Assembly (NCBI GenBank): GCA_902783775.1
Contig: CACZSI010000077.1
Location: 1-35,548, forward strand
Origin: an uncultured Lachnospiraceae bacterium
GTDB lineage: Bacteria; Bacillota; Clostridia; Lachnospirales; Lachnospiraceae
DNA length: 35,548 bases
Direction of reading: 5' to 3'
The notes below the pieces were generated by a model, which was not told where the DNA came from, made no database searches, and worked only from the letters and a program-made list of their open reading frames with translations. Each line of letters starts with the position of its first letter. Position 1 is the first letter of the stretch. Positions 7,784-16,132 of the stretch are shown here, one piece after another. A program made the translations under genes and the position numbers.

Positions 7784-8890
7784 ATGAAAGACAAGGTTAA
7801 AATCTTATATGTGGTTGAGGCAATGGCAGGTGGAGTATTCACTTATCTTACCGAACTTATCGAGGGAATAGAAGATGAATTCGAGATTATTCTTGCTATG
7901 TCTATAAGACCGAACACACCTAAAGATTATCGCAAATATTTTTCTGATAAAGTTAGAGTTATCGAGATGAAAAATATGAACAGACATCTTTCTATTGGTG
8001 GTGTTTTTAAAAGCATTAGGGAAATTAAGGCGATTGCAGATGAAGTGAATCCTGATATTATTCATTTACATTCATCTATTGCCGGTGCTATAGGAAGAAT
8101 GGCATTTAGAAAAAAAGATAATATTTTGTATACTCCCCACGGTTATAGCTTTTTGATGGAAGATATGAGCGGATTACAGAAAGCTATTTTTAAACTGGTG
8201 GAGAAGATGCTGGGAAGAAAAAGATATTTGACGGTAGCCTGCGGAAAAAGTGAATGGGAAGCAGGAAAAAATATTGCCGCTAATAATATCTTTATTAGTA
8301 ATGGCGTAAATTTAGAAGAGATAGATGATATAAAAAAACATCGCTCTAATAATGGAGCTGCAGATGAAATTGATAAAATCGAAGAAAACACAGTATTTAC
8401 GCTAGGTAGAATAGTTAAGCAGAAAAACCCTAAACTTTTTAACGAGATAGCAAAGGCCATGCCGGATTATAAATTTGTTTGGATTGGCGATGGCGATTTA
8501 AGGGATAAACTAGACAGCCCTAATATTGAAATCACCGGATGGAAGGAAAAGATGGAGGCTATTGAGGAAGCTTTTAAGTATGATATTTTCCTTTTAACTT
8601 CCCGCTGGGAGGGATTGCCTATAGCTCTTTTAGAGGCAATGTACATGAAAAAGTTCTGCGTGGTTTCTAATATTGTGGGAAACCGCGACGTGGTTATAGA
8701 CGGTGGCAACGGCTTTTTATGCAATACAAAAGATGAATTTGTGGACAGACTAAAGCAGGTTCTAGAGCATAAAATTAATAAGGAAAAGATGATTGAAATA
8801 GCTTATCAGACAGTGACTGATAATTATAACAACACTATTTTCTGCAATAAATATAAGAAACTTTATTTGGAGGTTTTCCAGGGCCGATGA
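7784..8890 (+). CDS. GT4-type glycosyltransferase
   Basis: A 368-residue retaining GT-B glycosyltransferase. The N-terminal domain has the Gly-rich start VEAMAGGVFTYLTEL and NPDIIHLHSS; the C-terminal nucleotide-sugar domain has TLGRIVKQKNPKLF and the E-x7-E motif in WEGLPIALLEAM. I set the start at the ATG at 7784, preceded by AAAGGGG (7772-7778); an in-frame ATG at 7736 would add a short tail with no ribosome site. No signal peptide or membrane helix is visible, so it acts on the cytoplasmic side. Donor and acceptor cannot be read; position after glf and rfbCD makes Galf or rhamnose transfer possible. The next gene overlaps by 4 nt, which implies translational coupling. Confidence 0.92.
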   Translation: MKDKVKILYVVEAMAGGVFTYLTELIEGIEDEFEIILAMSIRPNTPKDYRKYFSDKVRVIEMKNMNRHLSIGGVFKSIREIKAIADEVNPDIIHLHSSIAGAIGRMAFRKKDNILYTPHGYSFLMEDMSGLQKAIFKLVEKMLGRKRYLTVACGKSEWEAGKNIAANNIFISNGVNLEEIDDIKKHRSNNGAADEIDKIEENTVFTLGRIVKQKNPKLFNEIAKAMPDYKFVWIGDGDLRDKLDSPNIEITGWKEKMEAIEEAFKYDIFLLTSRWEGLPIALLEAMYMKKFCVVSNIVGNRDVVIDGGNGFLCNTKDEFVDRLKQVLEHKINKEKMIEIAYQTVTDNYNNTIFCNKYKKLYLEVFQGR

Positions 8891-9984
8891 AAAAAAGGGT
8901 GCTAGTGCTTATTACTTTAATGGACAGAGCCGGAGCAGAGACTTTGGCAATGAACTATTTAAGAGAATTAGACAGAGAAAAATATCATATTGATTTTTTA
9001 ATTAACAGAAAAGAGAAATCCGATTATGAGGATGAAATAGAGAGTTTGGGGTGCCATGTTTATCATATGTGCGCCCTAAAACCCTTTAAAGTTAGGCAGT
9101 ATATTAAAGAATTTAATGAGTTTTTAGATTCACAAAAACCTTATGATATTATTCACTCTCATCTGGAAGAAAAAAGTGTTTATGCTTTTAGAATCGCCAA
9201 AAAGAGAGGCATTAAGACTAGAATTATTCACTGTCACTCAAATCCTAAAATAAAAGATTTAAAATATTTTATGAGGATTTATTTAAAGAAAAAACTTAAA
9301 AATCTCTATACTGTGGGTTTAGCCTGCAGTAAAAAGTCGGCTAAGTGGCTTTTAAATAATATTAATGTAGAGTTAATAAAAAATTGTGTGGACACTGAAA
9401 AGTTTAAGTTTAATAAGGATAAAAGAGAAAAGCTAAGAAAAGAATTAGATGTAGGTGGCTTAGTTATCACTCATGTAGGCCGTTTTTCTAAGGAAAAAAA
9501 TCAGGAGTTTATCTTAAAAGTTTTTAGCGAGATAATTAAAGAAAAAGATGCCACTCTTTTAATGGTGGGCCAAGCTAAAACTAAATCAGAAAAGAAAATC
9601 AGAAGAAAATTAGTGGATAAAATGTATCTTCTAGGAATAGAAAGTCATGTGAAATTTCTAGGAATGCGAGAGGATATGGAAAATATTTATTCTATGTCAG
9701 ATATAGTAATTATGCCATCACTATCTGAGGGATTCCCAATGACTTTAGTGGAGGCCCAGACTAGTGGATGTAAGTGCATCGCAAGTGATAGAATTACTAA
9801 AAAGGTTAATATTACAGGAAATGTTAGATTTGTATCCCTTAACAGTAAACCAAAGAAGTGGAGCGAGATAATACTAAATACAGACATCAGTGCTGACAGA
9901 AACAATGCATACATAAAGGTAAGAGATGAGGGATATGATATTAAAAAAGTTATAAAAAAACTTGAGAGAATTTATAGCGAATAA
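8887..9984 (+). CDS. GT4-type glycosyltransferase (EpsF-like)
   Basis: A 365-residue GT-B transferase beginning VLVLITLMDRAGAETLAMNY, the N-terminal signature of EpsF-like capsule/exopolysaccharide transferases (MDRxGAE). HVGRFSKEKNQEF opens the C-terminal Rossmann domain and EGFPMTLVEAQTSG is the E-x7-E catalytic/nucleotide motif. It overlaps the previous gene by ATGA. It is clearly paralogous to the transferase at 10464 (shared YEDEIESLG, MDRxGAE and IIHS blocks), which suggests a local duplication later split by the acyltransferase gene. Substrate is unknown. Confidence 0.92.
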   Translation: MKKRVLVLITLMDRAGAETLAMNYLRELDREKYHIDFLINRKEKSDYEDEIESLGCHVYHMCALKPFKVRQYIKEFNEFLDSQKPYDIIHSHLEEKSVYAFRIAKKRGIKTRIIHCHSNPKIKDLKYFMRIYLKKKLKNLYTVGLACSKKSAKWLLNNINVELIKNCVDTEKFKFNKDKREKLRKELDVGGLVITHVGRFSKEKNQEFILKVFSEIIKEKDATLLMVGQAKTKSEKKIRRKLVDKMYLLGIESHVKFLGMREDMENIYSMSDIVIMPSLSEGFPMTLVEAQTSGCKCIASDRITKKVNITGNVRFVSLNSKPKKWSEIILNTDISADRNNAYIKVRDEGYDIKKVIKKLERIYSE

Positions 9985-9998
9985 TATGAGGTGGTATA

Positions 9999-10454
9999 TT
10001 GAAGATTATTAAATTAAAATATCATATATTTGCGGCTATTAAGAAGATAGTTTATAAGATAGTTTTTGGATCGAAGGTTAAGATAGGAAAAAAGACTACC
10101 TGGAGAAGCGGATTTCATATTGCCATTGAAAATGGTGGAAGAGTAGTGGTGGAGAATAATTGTTTCTTTAATCATAATTGTTCCTTAAATGCTATGGAAC
10201 TAGTGACTATTGGAGAGGGAACAATCTTCGGTGAGAATGTTCATGTTTATGATCACAATCACAGATTTAGCGATGAATCTAGAGATATAAAGTCTCAGGG
10301 ATATACCACCGGTGCTACTAGAATTGGAAAACATTGCTGGCTTGGAACCGGCGTAATTGTTTTAAAGGGTGTAACTATTGGAGATAATTGTGTGATTGGC
10401 GCAGGCGTCGTGGTAAAAGAGGATGTAAGCGCTAACACTGTTTTAGAAAAATAG
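9999..10454 (+). CDS. Left-handed beta-helix (hexapeptide) acyltransferase
   Basis: A 151-residue protein with repeated [LIV]-G-x-x-x-x turns: VTIGEGTIFGENVHVYDHNHRF, then ATRIGKHCWLGTGV, IVLKGVTIGDNCVIGAGVVVKEDV. His in HNHRF is the likely catalytic base by analogy with the maltose/galactoside O-acetyltransferase group. It probably O-acetylates a sugar of the polymer. The start is a TTG at 9999 with GAGGTGG at 9989-9995. It ends abruptly at ANTVLEK, without the usual AGNPAK-like segment and C-terminal helix, so it is shorter than typical members; this may be a natural variant or a slightly truncated gene. Confidence 0.88.
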   Translation: MKIIKLKYHIFAAIKKIVYKIVFGSKVKIGKKTTWRSGFHIAIENGGRVVVENNCFFNHNCSLNAMELVTIGEGTIFGENVHVYDHNHRFSDESRDIKSQGYTTGATRIGKHCWLGTGVIVLKGVTIGDNCVIGAGVVVKEDVSANTVLEK

Positions 10455-10463
10455 GTATTGAAT

Positions 10464-11588
10464 ATGGAAAAAATACATGTGCTGGTGCTGGATACTGTTA
10501 TGGACAGAGGTGGCGCCGAGGCAATGATAATGAATTATATGAGACATATTGACCGGGATAAAATCCAGATTGATTTCATGGTGAATCGTCAGTATAGAGG
10601 TGCCTATGAGGATGAGATAGAAAGTCTTGGCGGAAAAGTTTATAGGATGTCGCCTATGTATCCCGGAAAATTTCATAAATATAAAAAAGAGTTTAGAGAG
10701 TTTTTAGAAAAGCACCCTGAATATAAGATTATTCACTCTAATTTAGAGGAGCGAAGTTATCTTCCTCTTAAGGTGGCTAAAAAAATGGGGGTTAAGGTTA
10801 GGATATCACATGCTCACAATAGACCTCTGGGATTTAATTTAAAAACACCATTTAGATGGTACTTTAGATTTATGCTTAAATTCTATAATACCCATATGTT
10901 TGCCTGTGGCAATGAGGCTGCTTGCTGGCTTTATGGGAAAAAAAATCTTAAGAATGTAACTATTATGAATAATGCCATCGACACAGAAGACTATAAGTAT
11001 GATTTAGAAAAATCTCGCAGAATGAAGGAAAAGCTAAATGTCAGTGACAAGCTGGTTATAGGGCATGTGGGAAGATTTTTCCAGCAGAAAAATCATATGT
11101 TTTTAATTGATATTTTTAATGAAATTGCTAAGATTCGAAAAGACGCTGTGCTTTTACTAGTGGGTGGCGGCGAGCTTAACGATGAATTAAAAAATAAGGT
11201 AAAAGATAAGGTTGAAAATTTAGGACTTAGCGATAAGGTTAAGTTTCTAGGCGTAAGAAGCGATGTGGCAGATATTTTACAGGCTTTTGATGTGTTTTTA
11301 TTGCCATCATTGTTTGAGGGACTTCCGGTTACCATGGTGGAGGCCCAAAGCGCGGGACTTCCCTGTGTTATCAGCGATAAGGTTCCTATCCAATGCGATA
11401 TAACAGGTAATGTGCTAGTTAAGAATTTAGAAGATAGCCCGGAGGAATGGGCTAAGTCTGTTATTGAATATACAGAGAATTTTAAGAGAAAAGACACCAC
11501 CATGCTTATTAAAGAGCATGGTTTCGACATTAGAAAAAATGCTGAATGGCTGGAAAAATGCTATACAGATATGTATAATTCATACTAG
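10464..11588 (+). CDS. GT4-type glycosyltransferase (EpsF-like)
   Basis: A 374-residue GT-B transferase beginning VLVLDTVMDRGGAEAMIMNY, with HVGRFFQQKNHMF and the E-x7-E motif EGLPVTMVEAQSAGLPC. I chose the ATG at 10464 over a TTG at 10458, with AGG at 10453-10455 as the weak ribosome site. It is a paralogue of the 8887 gene (AYEDEIESLGGKVYRM against DYEDEIESLGCHVYHM). Together with the 7784 gene it supplies three cytoplasmic transferases, consistent with a repeat unit of at least three or four sugars. Donor specificity is unknown. Confidence 0.92.
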   Translation: MEKIHVLVLDTVMDRGGAEAMIMNYMRHIDRDKIQIDFMVNRQYRGAYEDEIESLGGKVYRMSPMYPGKFHKYKKEFREFLEKHPEYKIIHSNLEERSYLPLKVAKKMGVKVRISHAHNRPLGFNLKTPFRWYFRFMLKFYNTHMFACGNEAACWLYGKKNLKNVTIMNNAIDTEDYKYDLEKSRRMKEKLNVSDKLVIGHVGRFFQQKNHMFLIDIFNEIAKIRKDAVLLLVGGGELNDELKNKVKDKVENLGLSDKVKFLGVRSDVADILQAFDVFLLPSLFEGLPVTMVEAQSAGLPCVISDKVPIQCDITGNVLVKNLEDSPEEWAKSVIEYTENFKRKDTTMLIKEHGFDIRKNAEWLEKCYTDMYNSY

Positions 11589-11610
11589 AAATGTAAGAAG
11601 GAATAGTATT

Positions 11611-12453
11611 ATGAGAAGATATGTTTTACTTAGAAATATAACAGTTATTTTATTTGTAGCTGTGTGCATCGCCTTTTCGATTCATTGGGTGATGAGAAAG
11701 AGAAGCATTGATATTAACGGTCCGGTTATTGAGGCTAAAAGCAATATAATTGCCGTGTCAGTGAATGAGAAGGATATTAATTCTAAAATTTTAGAGAATG
11801 TTACAGCCACAGATAAGAAAGATGGAGATTTAACATCTAAGGTGGTAGTGGAAAAGATATCTAAGATGATTGATAAGAATGAGCATATCTGCAATGTAAC
11901 TTTTGCAGTGTGTGATTACGACAGAAATGTAACAAAGAAAACGGTTAAGGTTAAATTTTTAGATTATCATTCACCACGTTTTTATATTGACGAGCCATTG
12001 GTACTAGAATTAGGTTCTAATATGACAGTAAAAGATATGCTTAAGGCCAATGATAAAATAGAGGGTGATATCACTAAGAGAGTTAAGATTTTATCATCCA
12101 CTATGTCTAACAGTGACGAGAAGCAGTATGTAGTGACAGCTAGAGTTACGAATAAAATAGGTGATACTTCAAAGGTTAAGGCACCGGTAGTGGTTAGACA
12201 GAAGAATGATGTGGCACCTAAAATTATATTAAAAGAGTATATCACATATATTAAGAAAGGGGATAAATTTAATCCATTTTCATATATTGATGAAGTAAAG
12301 GACTCAAGCGATAAGAACATAAATAAAAAGCAAGTAAAGATAGCTAAAACATCTGTAAAGACATCACAGCCAGGTTTTTATGCTGTGGAATACAATGTAA
12401 AAGATAAAGAGGGGAGAGAAGGAAGTGTTTATTTAACTGTGGTAGTTGAATAA
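11611..12453 (+). CDS. Single-pass membrane protein with extracellular Ig-like (DUF5011-type) domains
   Basis: A 280-residue protein with an N-terminal membrane anchor (about residues 9-27, NITVILFVAVCIAFSIHW) and no clear cleavage site, so type II topology is likely. The rest is beta-rich: ENVTATDKKDGDLTSKVVVE and ANDKIEGDITKRVKI each carry the D-x-x-x-G-D-(L/I)-T motif of DUF5011/HYR-like Ig domains, and a third strand set ends GFYAVEYNVKDKEG. I set the start at the ATG at 11611 with AGAAGGA at 11597-11603; an open frame runs further back into the previous gene but lacks a start signal. Its place between transferases and chain-length regulators suggests a role in assembling or attaching the polymer outside the membrane. 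This is inference. Confidence 0.8.
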   Translation: MRRYVLLRNITVILFVAVCIAFSIHWVMRKRSIDINGPVIEAKSNIIAVSVNEKDINSKILENVTATDKKDGDLTSKVVVEKISKMIDKNEHICNVTFAVCDYDRNVTKKTVKVKFLDYHSPRFYIDEPLVLELGSNMTVKDMLKANDKIEGDITKRVKILSSTMSNSDEKQYVVTARVTNKIGDTSKVKAPVVVRQKNDVAPKIILKEYITYIKKGDKFNPFSYIDEVKDSSDKNINKKQVKIAKTSVKTSQPGFYAVEYNVKDKEGREGSVYLTVVVE

Positions 12454-12474
12454 AAATTTTCTTTGGAGGCATAG

Positions 12475-13890
12475 ATGATTAATTTTAGAAATATCAATAT
12501 ATATTCTCTTCTAAGAGACATAGGCTATAAAATGTGGATAGTAATTATGGTGGGAATATTGGGCGTAATGGGTACATACACCTATATCAGTGAAACCTAT
12601 AAACCGGTTTATTCCTGCTCAGCTATTTACGTGGTAACTCCTAGACAGAGTACCGGATACGTGTATACTAATAGAAAATCAGCAGAGAGGGTAGTTACAT
12701 CTTTTCAGCAATTATTGTACACAGATATTATGGCTTCTAGAGTTAGGGAGGAATTACATAATCCTGATTATGAACTTAATACCCGCGTTGAAATCATAGA
12801 AGAGACTAATCTTATGAAAATGACAGTGACATCTAGCGATCCTGTTACTTCATTTAAGGTTATAAACATAATCATGAATAATTACGATAAGTTATCAGAG
12901 TATTTAGCTTCTGATGCTGTTTTTGATGAGCTTAAGGAACCTACGGTAGCTACGGTTCCTGACAATATTTTGATGCCACAAAATACATCTATCAGAAACG
13001 GATTTATCTCTGCATTTTTAGCATTGATCGTTATTACTGTCCTAAGTCTTTTTAGAAATACTATTAAGAACGAGGATGCAGTGGAGGATATGCTAGGCGC
13101 TAACTTAATCGGTTCTATTTTCCACGAGAAAAAGAATAAGACCTTAAAGTCTAAATTAGGCAATAAAGTTAAGAATCTTCTTATCACAAGCCCTATTATT
13201 TCTCAGAATTTCGTGGAGTCTATCAATTATATTAGAACTAAAATAGAATATGAGAAAAATAACAATGACGGAAAGAATGTATTTCTAGTTACCAGTGCCT
13301 GTCAGAATGAGGGTAAATCAACTACTGCTCTTAATATTGTATTGGCATTAGCTAGAGAGGGTAAGTCAGTTATCTTTATTGATGCGGATTTAAGAAACCC
13401 ATCTATTCACTCTATGCTTCAATTAGAGAAAGAAAAGATAGAAGATATCACTAGTCTTCTTCGTGGCGAGTGCAGCTTAGAAGATTGTTTATACTATGAA
13501 GATAAGTTAAGATTTTCAATGATTATGCCATCTAAGCCACATCAAAGCACCCATGAATATACTAGTTCCGGTGCAATGAAGGCATTGATTAAGGAATGTT
13601 CTAAGATGGCAGATTACGTTATCATTGATACACCACCTATGCAATTAGTATCAGATACAGAGGTTATGCTAAACTATGCAGACTTTGCCATTATCGTAAT
13701 CAGACAGGATTATTCATTCCAGCCTGATATTATGAATTGCATAAAAAATATTGAGACATCTGATTGTAAGTTAATGGGATGTATCTTAAATGATATAAAG
13801 AACATTAAGAACACTAAGAATAAGTATATTGAAAATAAAATTGAGAAAATGTTATCTGGAAAGGCGGTGAGTGAAGATGCAAAACAATAA
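12475..13890 (+). CDS. Wzz / bacterial tyrosine kinase fusion (CapAB-like), without Tyr-rich tail
   Basis: A 471-residue fusion of a polysaccharide chain-length domain and a BY-kinase. Two membrane helices (about 20-37 and 177-193) flank an extracellular loop. The cytoplasmic kinase has Walker A SACQNEGKST (274-283), Walker A' VIFIDADLR (299-307) and Walker B YVIIDTPP (381-388). Firmicute systems usually split these functions into two proteins; here they are fused, as in proteobacterial Wzc. The C-terminus (..KNKYIENKIEKMLSGK) has only one Tyr, so it lacks the autophosphorylation cluster that BY-kinases normally carry. The next gene, overlapping by about 14 nt, encodes a second fusion that does have one. 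This protein may therefore act as a partner or be controlled differently. Confidence 0.92.
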   Translation: MINFRNINIYSLLRDIGYKMWIVIMVGILGVMGTYTYISETYKPVYSCSAIYVVTPRQSTGYVYTNRKSAERVVTSFQQLLYTDIMASRVREELHNPDYELNTRVEIIEETNLMKMTVTSSDPVTSFKVINIIMNNYDKLSEYLASDAVFDELKEPTVATVPDNILMPQNTSIRNGFISAFLALIVITVLSLFRNTIKNEDAVEDMLGANLIGSIFHEKKNKTLKSKLGNKVKNLLITSPIISQNFVESINYIRTKIEYEKNNNDGKNVFLVTSACQNEGKSTTALNIVLALAREGKSVIFIDADLRNPSIHSMLQLEKEKIEDITSLLRGECSLEDCLYYEDKLRFSMIMPSKPHQSTHEYTSSGAMKALIKECSKMADYVIIDTPPMQLVSDTEVMLNYADFAIIVIRQDYSFQPDIMNCIKNIETSDCKLMGCILNDIKNIKNTKNKYIENKIEKMLSGKAVSEDAKQ

Positions 13891-15583
13891 TTCACAAAAA
13901 CCTGGACAGATTAGCAGGGTTTCCATTAAAGAAACAAAAAGTTTAGCTGAAATTATGTCAGCATTTTTAATGGGAGTTAAGAAATTATGGTGGATTGCGC
14001 TTATATTGACAGTGCTTTTAGGAGTTATCGGATATTTCTACTACACTAGAAAATATGTCCCTTACTACAGCACTAAGGCCACTATTTCCATAACAGCTCC
14101 TTCCTATGATAAGGAGGACAATTCCTATACTAACAATAGTCAGTTAACAGAGAGTTTAAGTGTCAGCTTTGATTATCTTATTAACAATGAAGTCTTTTAT
14201 GAGATTATCGAGAGAGACTTAAAGGTTAACTATATGCCAAGTGTTATCACTGTGGAGGCATTGCCAGACTCTAATATTATCAGTATTATTTCCACAGGAA
14301 CTGATAGAGTGATGAATAAAAGAGTAATGGACTCTGTTATGAGAAATTATTCTTCTGTGGCGGAGTTTGTTATTGGCGATACAGAGCTTAAGGTATTGCA
14401 GGAACCTACAGATTCTAAGGAGCCGGATAATCCATATCAGCCGGTTAAGAATGTTTTAATTTTCGCCTTTGCCGGATTACTTTTAGGATTGATTCCAAGT
14501 GCGCTTTATGCATTTTTCGTAAATACAATTAAGACTAAAGAAGATGTGGAAAAATATCTTTCCGTTCCGTATTTTGGCACGGTGCCGGAGGCTATCCATA
14601 ATAAAAATGAAAAGAAGATTCCGTCTATCTTATCCAATGACGCGGGATTTAGATTCCTAGAATCTATGCGCGCCATCAGTGCCAGATTAGAGCGAGAATT
14701 TGAGAAAAAGAATTATAAAATTATATTGGTTACTAGTACTAGAAAGGGAGAGGGAAAGAGTGTATTCTCCATGAATCTGGCTTATTCACTTTCTAAGACT
14801 AAGAAAAAAGTTATGTTGGTGGATGGTGATTTAAGATATCCATCTCTTAAACATATGACTGGTGTGACATCTAAAGATTTTTCAATGGAAGATTTTCTGG
14901 CAAAGAAGATCAGGCTAAAGGATGTTATTGTAAATGTTAAAGAGACTTTAGTTCTTCTTTTAGCACCATCTAAGAAATCAGAAAAACCTATTGAGACTTT
15001 AAACTCAGATAAGTTTAAGAGCCTTATTGAGGAGATAGGTAAAAGCGTAGATTATGTAATTATTGATGCGCCACCTTGCTCAGAATTATCTGATGCAGCA
15101 GTGCTAGCTAAGTACTCTGATGCAGTAGTTTACGTAGTTAAGCAGGATGAGGTTCATACTAATAAAATTATTGATGCCATCCAGGAATTTTCATATACCA
15201 GAGTTCCGATTGTGGGGTGTGTCCTAAATGGAATTAATTTAAATTCCGCTTTTGGAAAATATGGCTATGGAAAAGGTAAAGGATATGGCTACGGATATGG
15301 CTACGGCTACGGATATGGCTATGGCTACGGATATGGATATGGTTATGGAAAATATGGCTATGGAGACAGTGGCTACGGCTATGGTTATGGCTACGGTTAT
15401 GGACCATCCCCAGAAGAGGAATTAACTAAATGGGATAAATTTAAATTATTCCTAGGTTTTTCTAAGAAGCCAAAAAATATTCCGGATCAGGAAGAGAAAA
15501 CAGGAAAAATAAAAGTTAAAAATAGTATTATCGTAAAATCTAATAAAACTGAGACTCCAGAAGATAATGAGAAAGAGGATTAG
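13877..15583 (+). CDS. Wzz / bacterial tyrosine kinase fusion with Gly-Tyr tail
   Basis: A 568-residue fusion with the same architecture as its upstream neighbour: helices near 38-56 and 192-214, Walker A TRKGEGKS (about 288-295), Walker A' VMLVDGDLR, Walker B YVIIDAPP. After the kinase comes a low-complexity Gly-Tyr tail holding about 20 Tyr within some 53 residues, followed by a charged extension ending EDNEKED. Tyr clusters in BY-kinases are trans-phosphorylated and control chain length and export; this one is unusually regular and long. I chose the ATG at 13877, nine bases after GGCGG in AAGGCGGTGA; a GTG at 13871 is too close to that ribosome site. The gene overlaps the first kinase, so equimolar production is likely. 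Confidence 0.93.
   Translation: MQNNNSQKPGQISRVSIKETKSLAEIMSAFLMGVKKLWWIALILTVLLGVIGYFYYTRKYVPYYSTKATISITAPSYDKEDNSYTNNSQLTESLSVSFDYLINNEVFYEIIERDLKVNYMPSVITVEALPDSNIISIISTGTDRVMNKRVMDSVMRNYSSVAEFVIGDTELKVLQEPTDSKEPDNPYQPVKNVLIFAFAGLLLGLIPSALYAFFVNTIKTKEDVEKYLSVPYFGTVPEAIHNKNEKKIPSILSNDAGFRFLESMRAISARLEREFEKKNYKIILVTSTRKGEGKSVFSMNLAYSLSKTKKKVMLVDGDLRYPSLKHMTGVTSKDFSMEDFLAKKIRLKDVIVNVKETLVLLLAPSKKSEKPIETLNSDKFKSLIEEIGKSVDYVIIDAPPCSELSDAAVLAKYSDAVVYVVKQDEVHTNKIIDAIQEFSYTRVPIVGCVLNGINLNSAFGKYGYGKGKGYGYGYGYGYGYGYGYGYGYGYGKYGYGDSGYGYGYGYGYGPSPEEELTKWDKFKLFLGFSKKPKNIPDQEEKTGKIKVKNSIIVKSNKTETPEDNEKED
15254..15412 (+). repeat. Six-base tandem array coding (Gly-Tyr)n
   Basis: GGN-TAY units recur in blocks of 2, 11, 2 and 5 Tyr, separated by Lys-bearing units and a GDSG spacer. 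Third-base choices vary (ggc/gga/ggt, tat/tac), so the DNA is only partly repetitive. Loss or gain of a six-base unit would stay in frame. Confidence 0.9.
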
Positions 15584-15594
15584 GAGATTAACCA

Positions 15595-16119
15595 GTGAAT
15601 ATTGTAAGAAAGTTGTTTTATCAAATTGATAAACATAGAAAAATAGTATTTACCATCTATTTTTTAATAGTAATTGGAATACTGGTTTTTAAATTGCCTA
15701 CCAGAATGGTTATAGATAATATAATTGCCAGGTATAAAGGGTTTAAGCCAATGGCCTTAGAGCCACAGTTTGTTCCATTTAAAACTATAAGATTTTATTG
15801 GGCTAATGCCCAGGTTCTTACTGATTGGTTTGTAAAAAATCTGGCGGTTAACATAATTACATTTTTACCGTTAGGATTTTTACTTTCACTAAAATATAAT
15901 CTTATGGGTAAACATTTTATCAGAGTATTTTTATATTCTACCATCATAGGATTTTTATTTTCAGTGGCTATAGAAGTGATTCAGCACCTAATAAATATTG
16001 GTCGCTGTGATGTGGATGATATTATTCTAAATACCATAGGTGCTGCAATGGGCGCTTTACTTTATTACTTATTAGCTCTTATATTTAGGTTTAGAGAAAA
16101 TAAAGATGACTCCCTATAA
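15595..16119 (+). CDS. VanZ-family integral membrane protein
   Basis: A 174-residue protein with four predicted helices: FTIYFLIVIGILVF (18-32), then NIITFLPLGFLLSLKY, FLYSTIIGFLFSVAIEVIQ, and AAMGALLYYLLALIF. The F-x-P-x-G and E-V-I-Q...D-V-D-D-I-I-L-N-x-x-G motifs mark the VanZ family. The start is a GTG at 15595 with TAGGAGA upstream. It is the last gene of the polysaccharide operon and ends 6 nt inside the convergent minus-strand gene. Its role is unknown; the location suggests a function in envelope glycan assembly or tolerance, and it is the second VanZ protein in this window. Confidence 0.87.
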   Translation: MNIVRKLFYQIDKHRKIVFTIYFLIVIGILVFKLPTRMVIDNIIARYKGFKPMALEPQFVPFKTIRFYWANAQVLTDWFVKNLAVNIITFLPLGFLLSLKYNLMGKHFIRVFLYSTIIGFLFSVAIEVIQHLINIGRCDVDDIILNTIGAAMGALLYYLLALIFRFRENKDDSL

Positions 16120-16132
16120 TAGAGAGTCATCT
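16094..16132. terminator. Hairpin spanning two convergent stop codons
   Basis: AGATGACTC (16104-16112) pairs perfectly with GAGTCATCT (16124-16132). On the minus strand it is followed by TTTATTTTC, so it can terminate the minus-strand unit; on the plus strand there is no T tract. Both stop codons lie in or beside the loop. Confidence 0.55.

Noticed and set aside
10458-10463. TTG start at 10458 for the third glycosyltransferase
   Set aside because: The in-frame ATG six bases on has better spacing to the weak AGG site and begins the conserved fold directly.
11093-11530. A 145-codon minus-strand frame inside the third glycosyltransferase
   Set aside because: Shadow of a well-supported gene; serine/leucine-rich translation and no start signals.
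15254-15412. CRISPR-like or satellite repeat
   Set aside because: The array is in frame within a kinase gene and codes a clean Gly-Tyr tail; there are no spacers.
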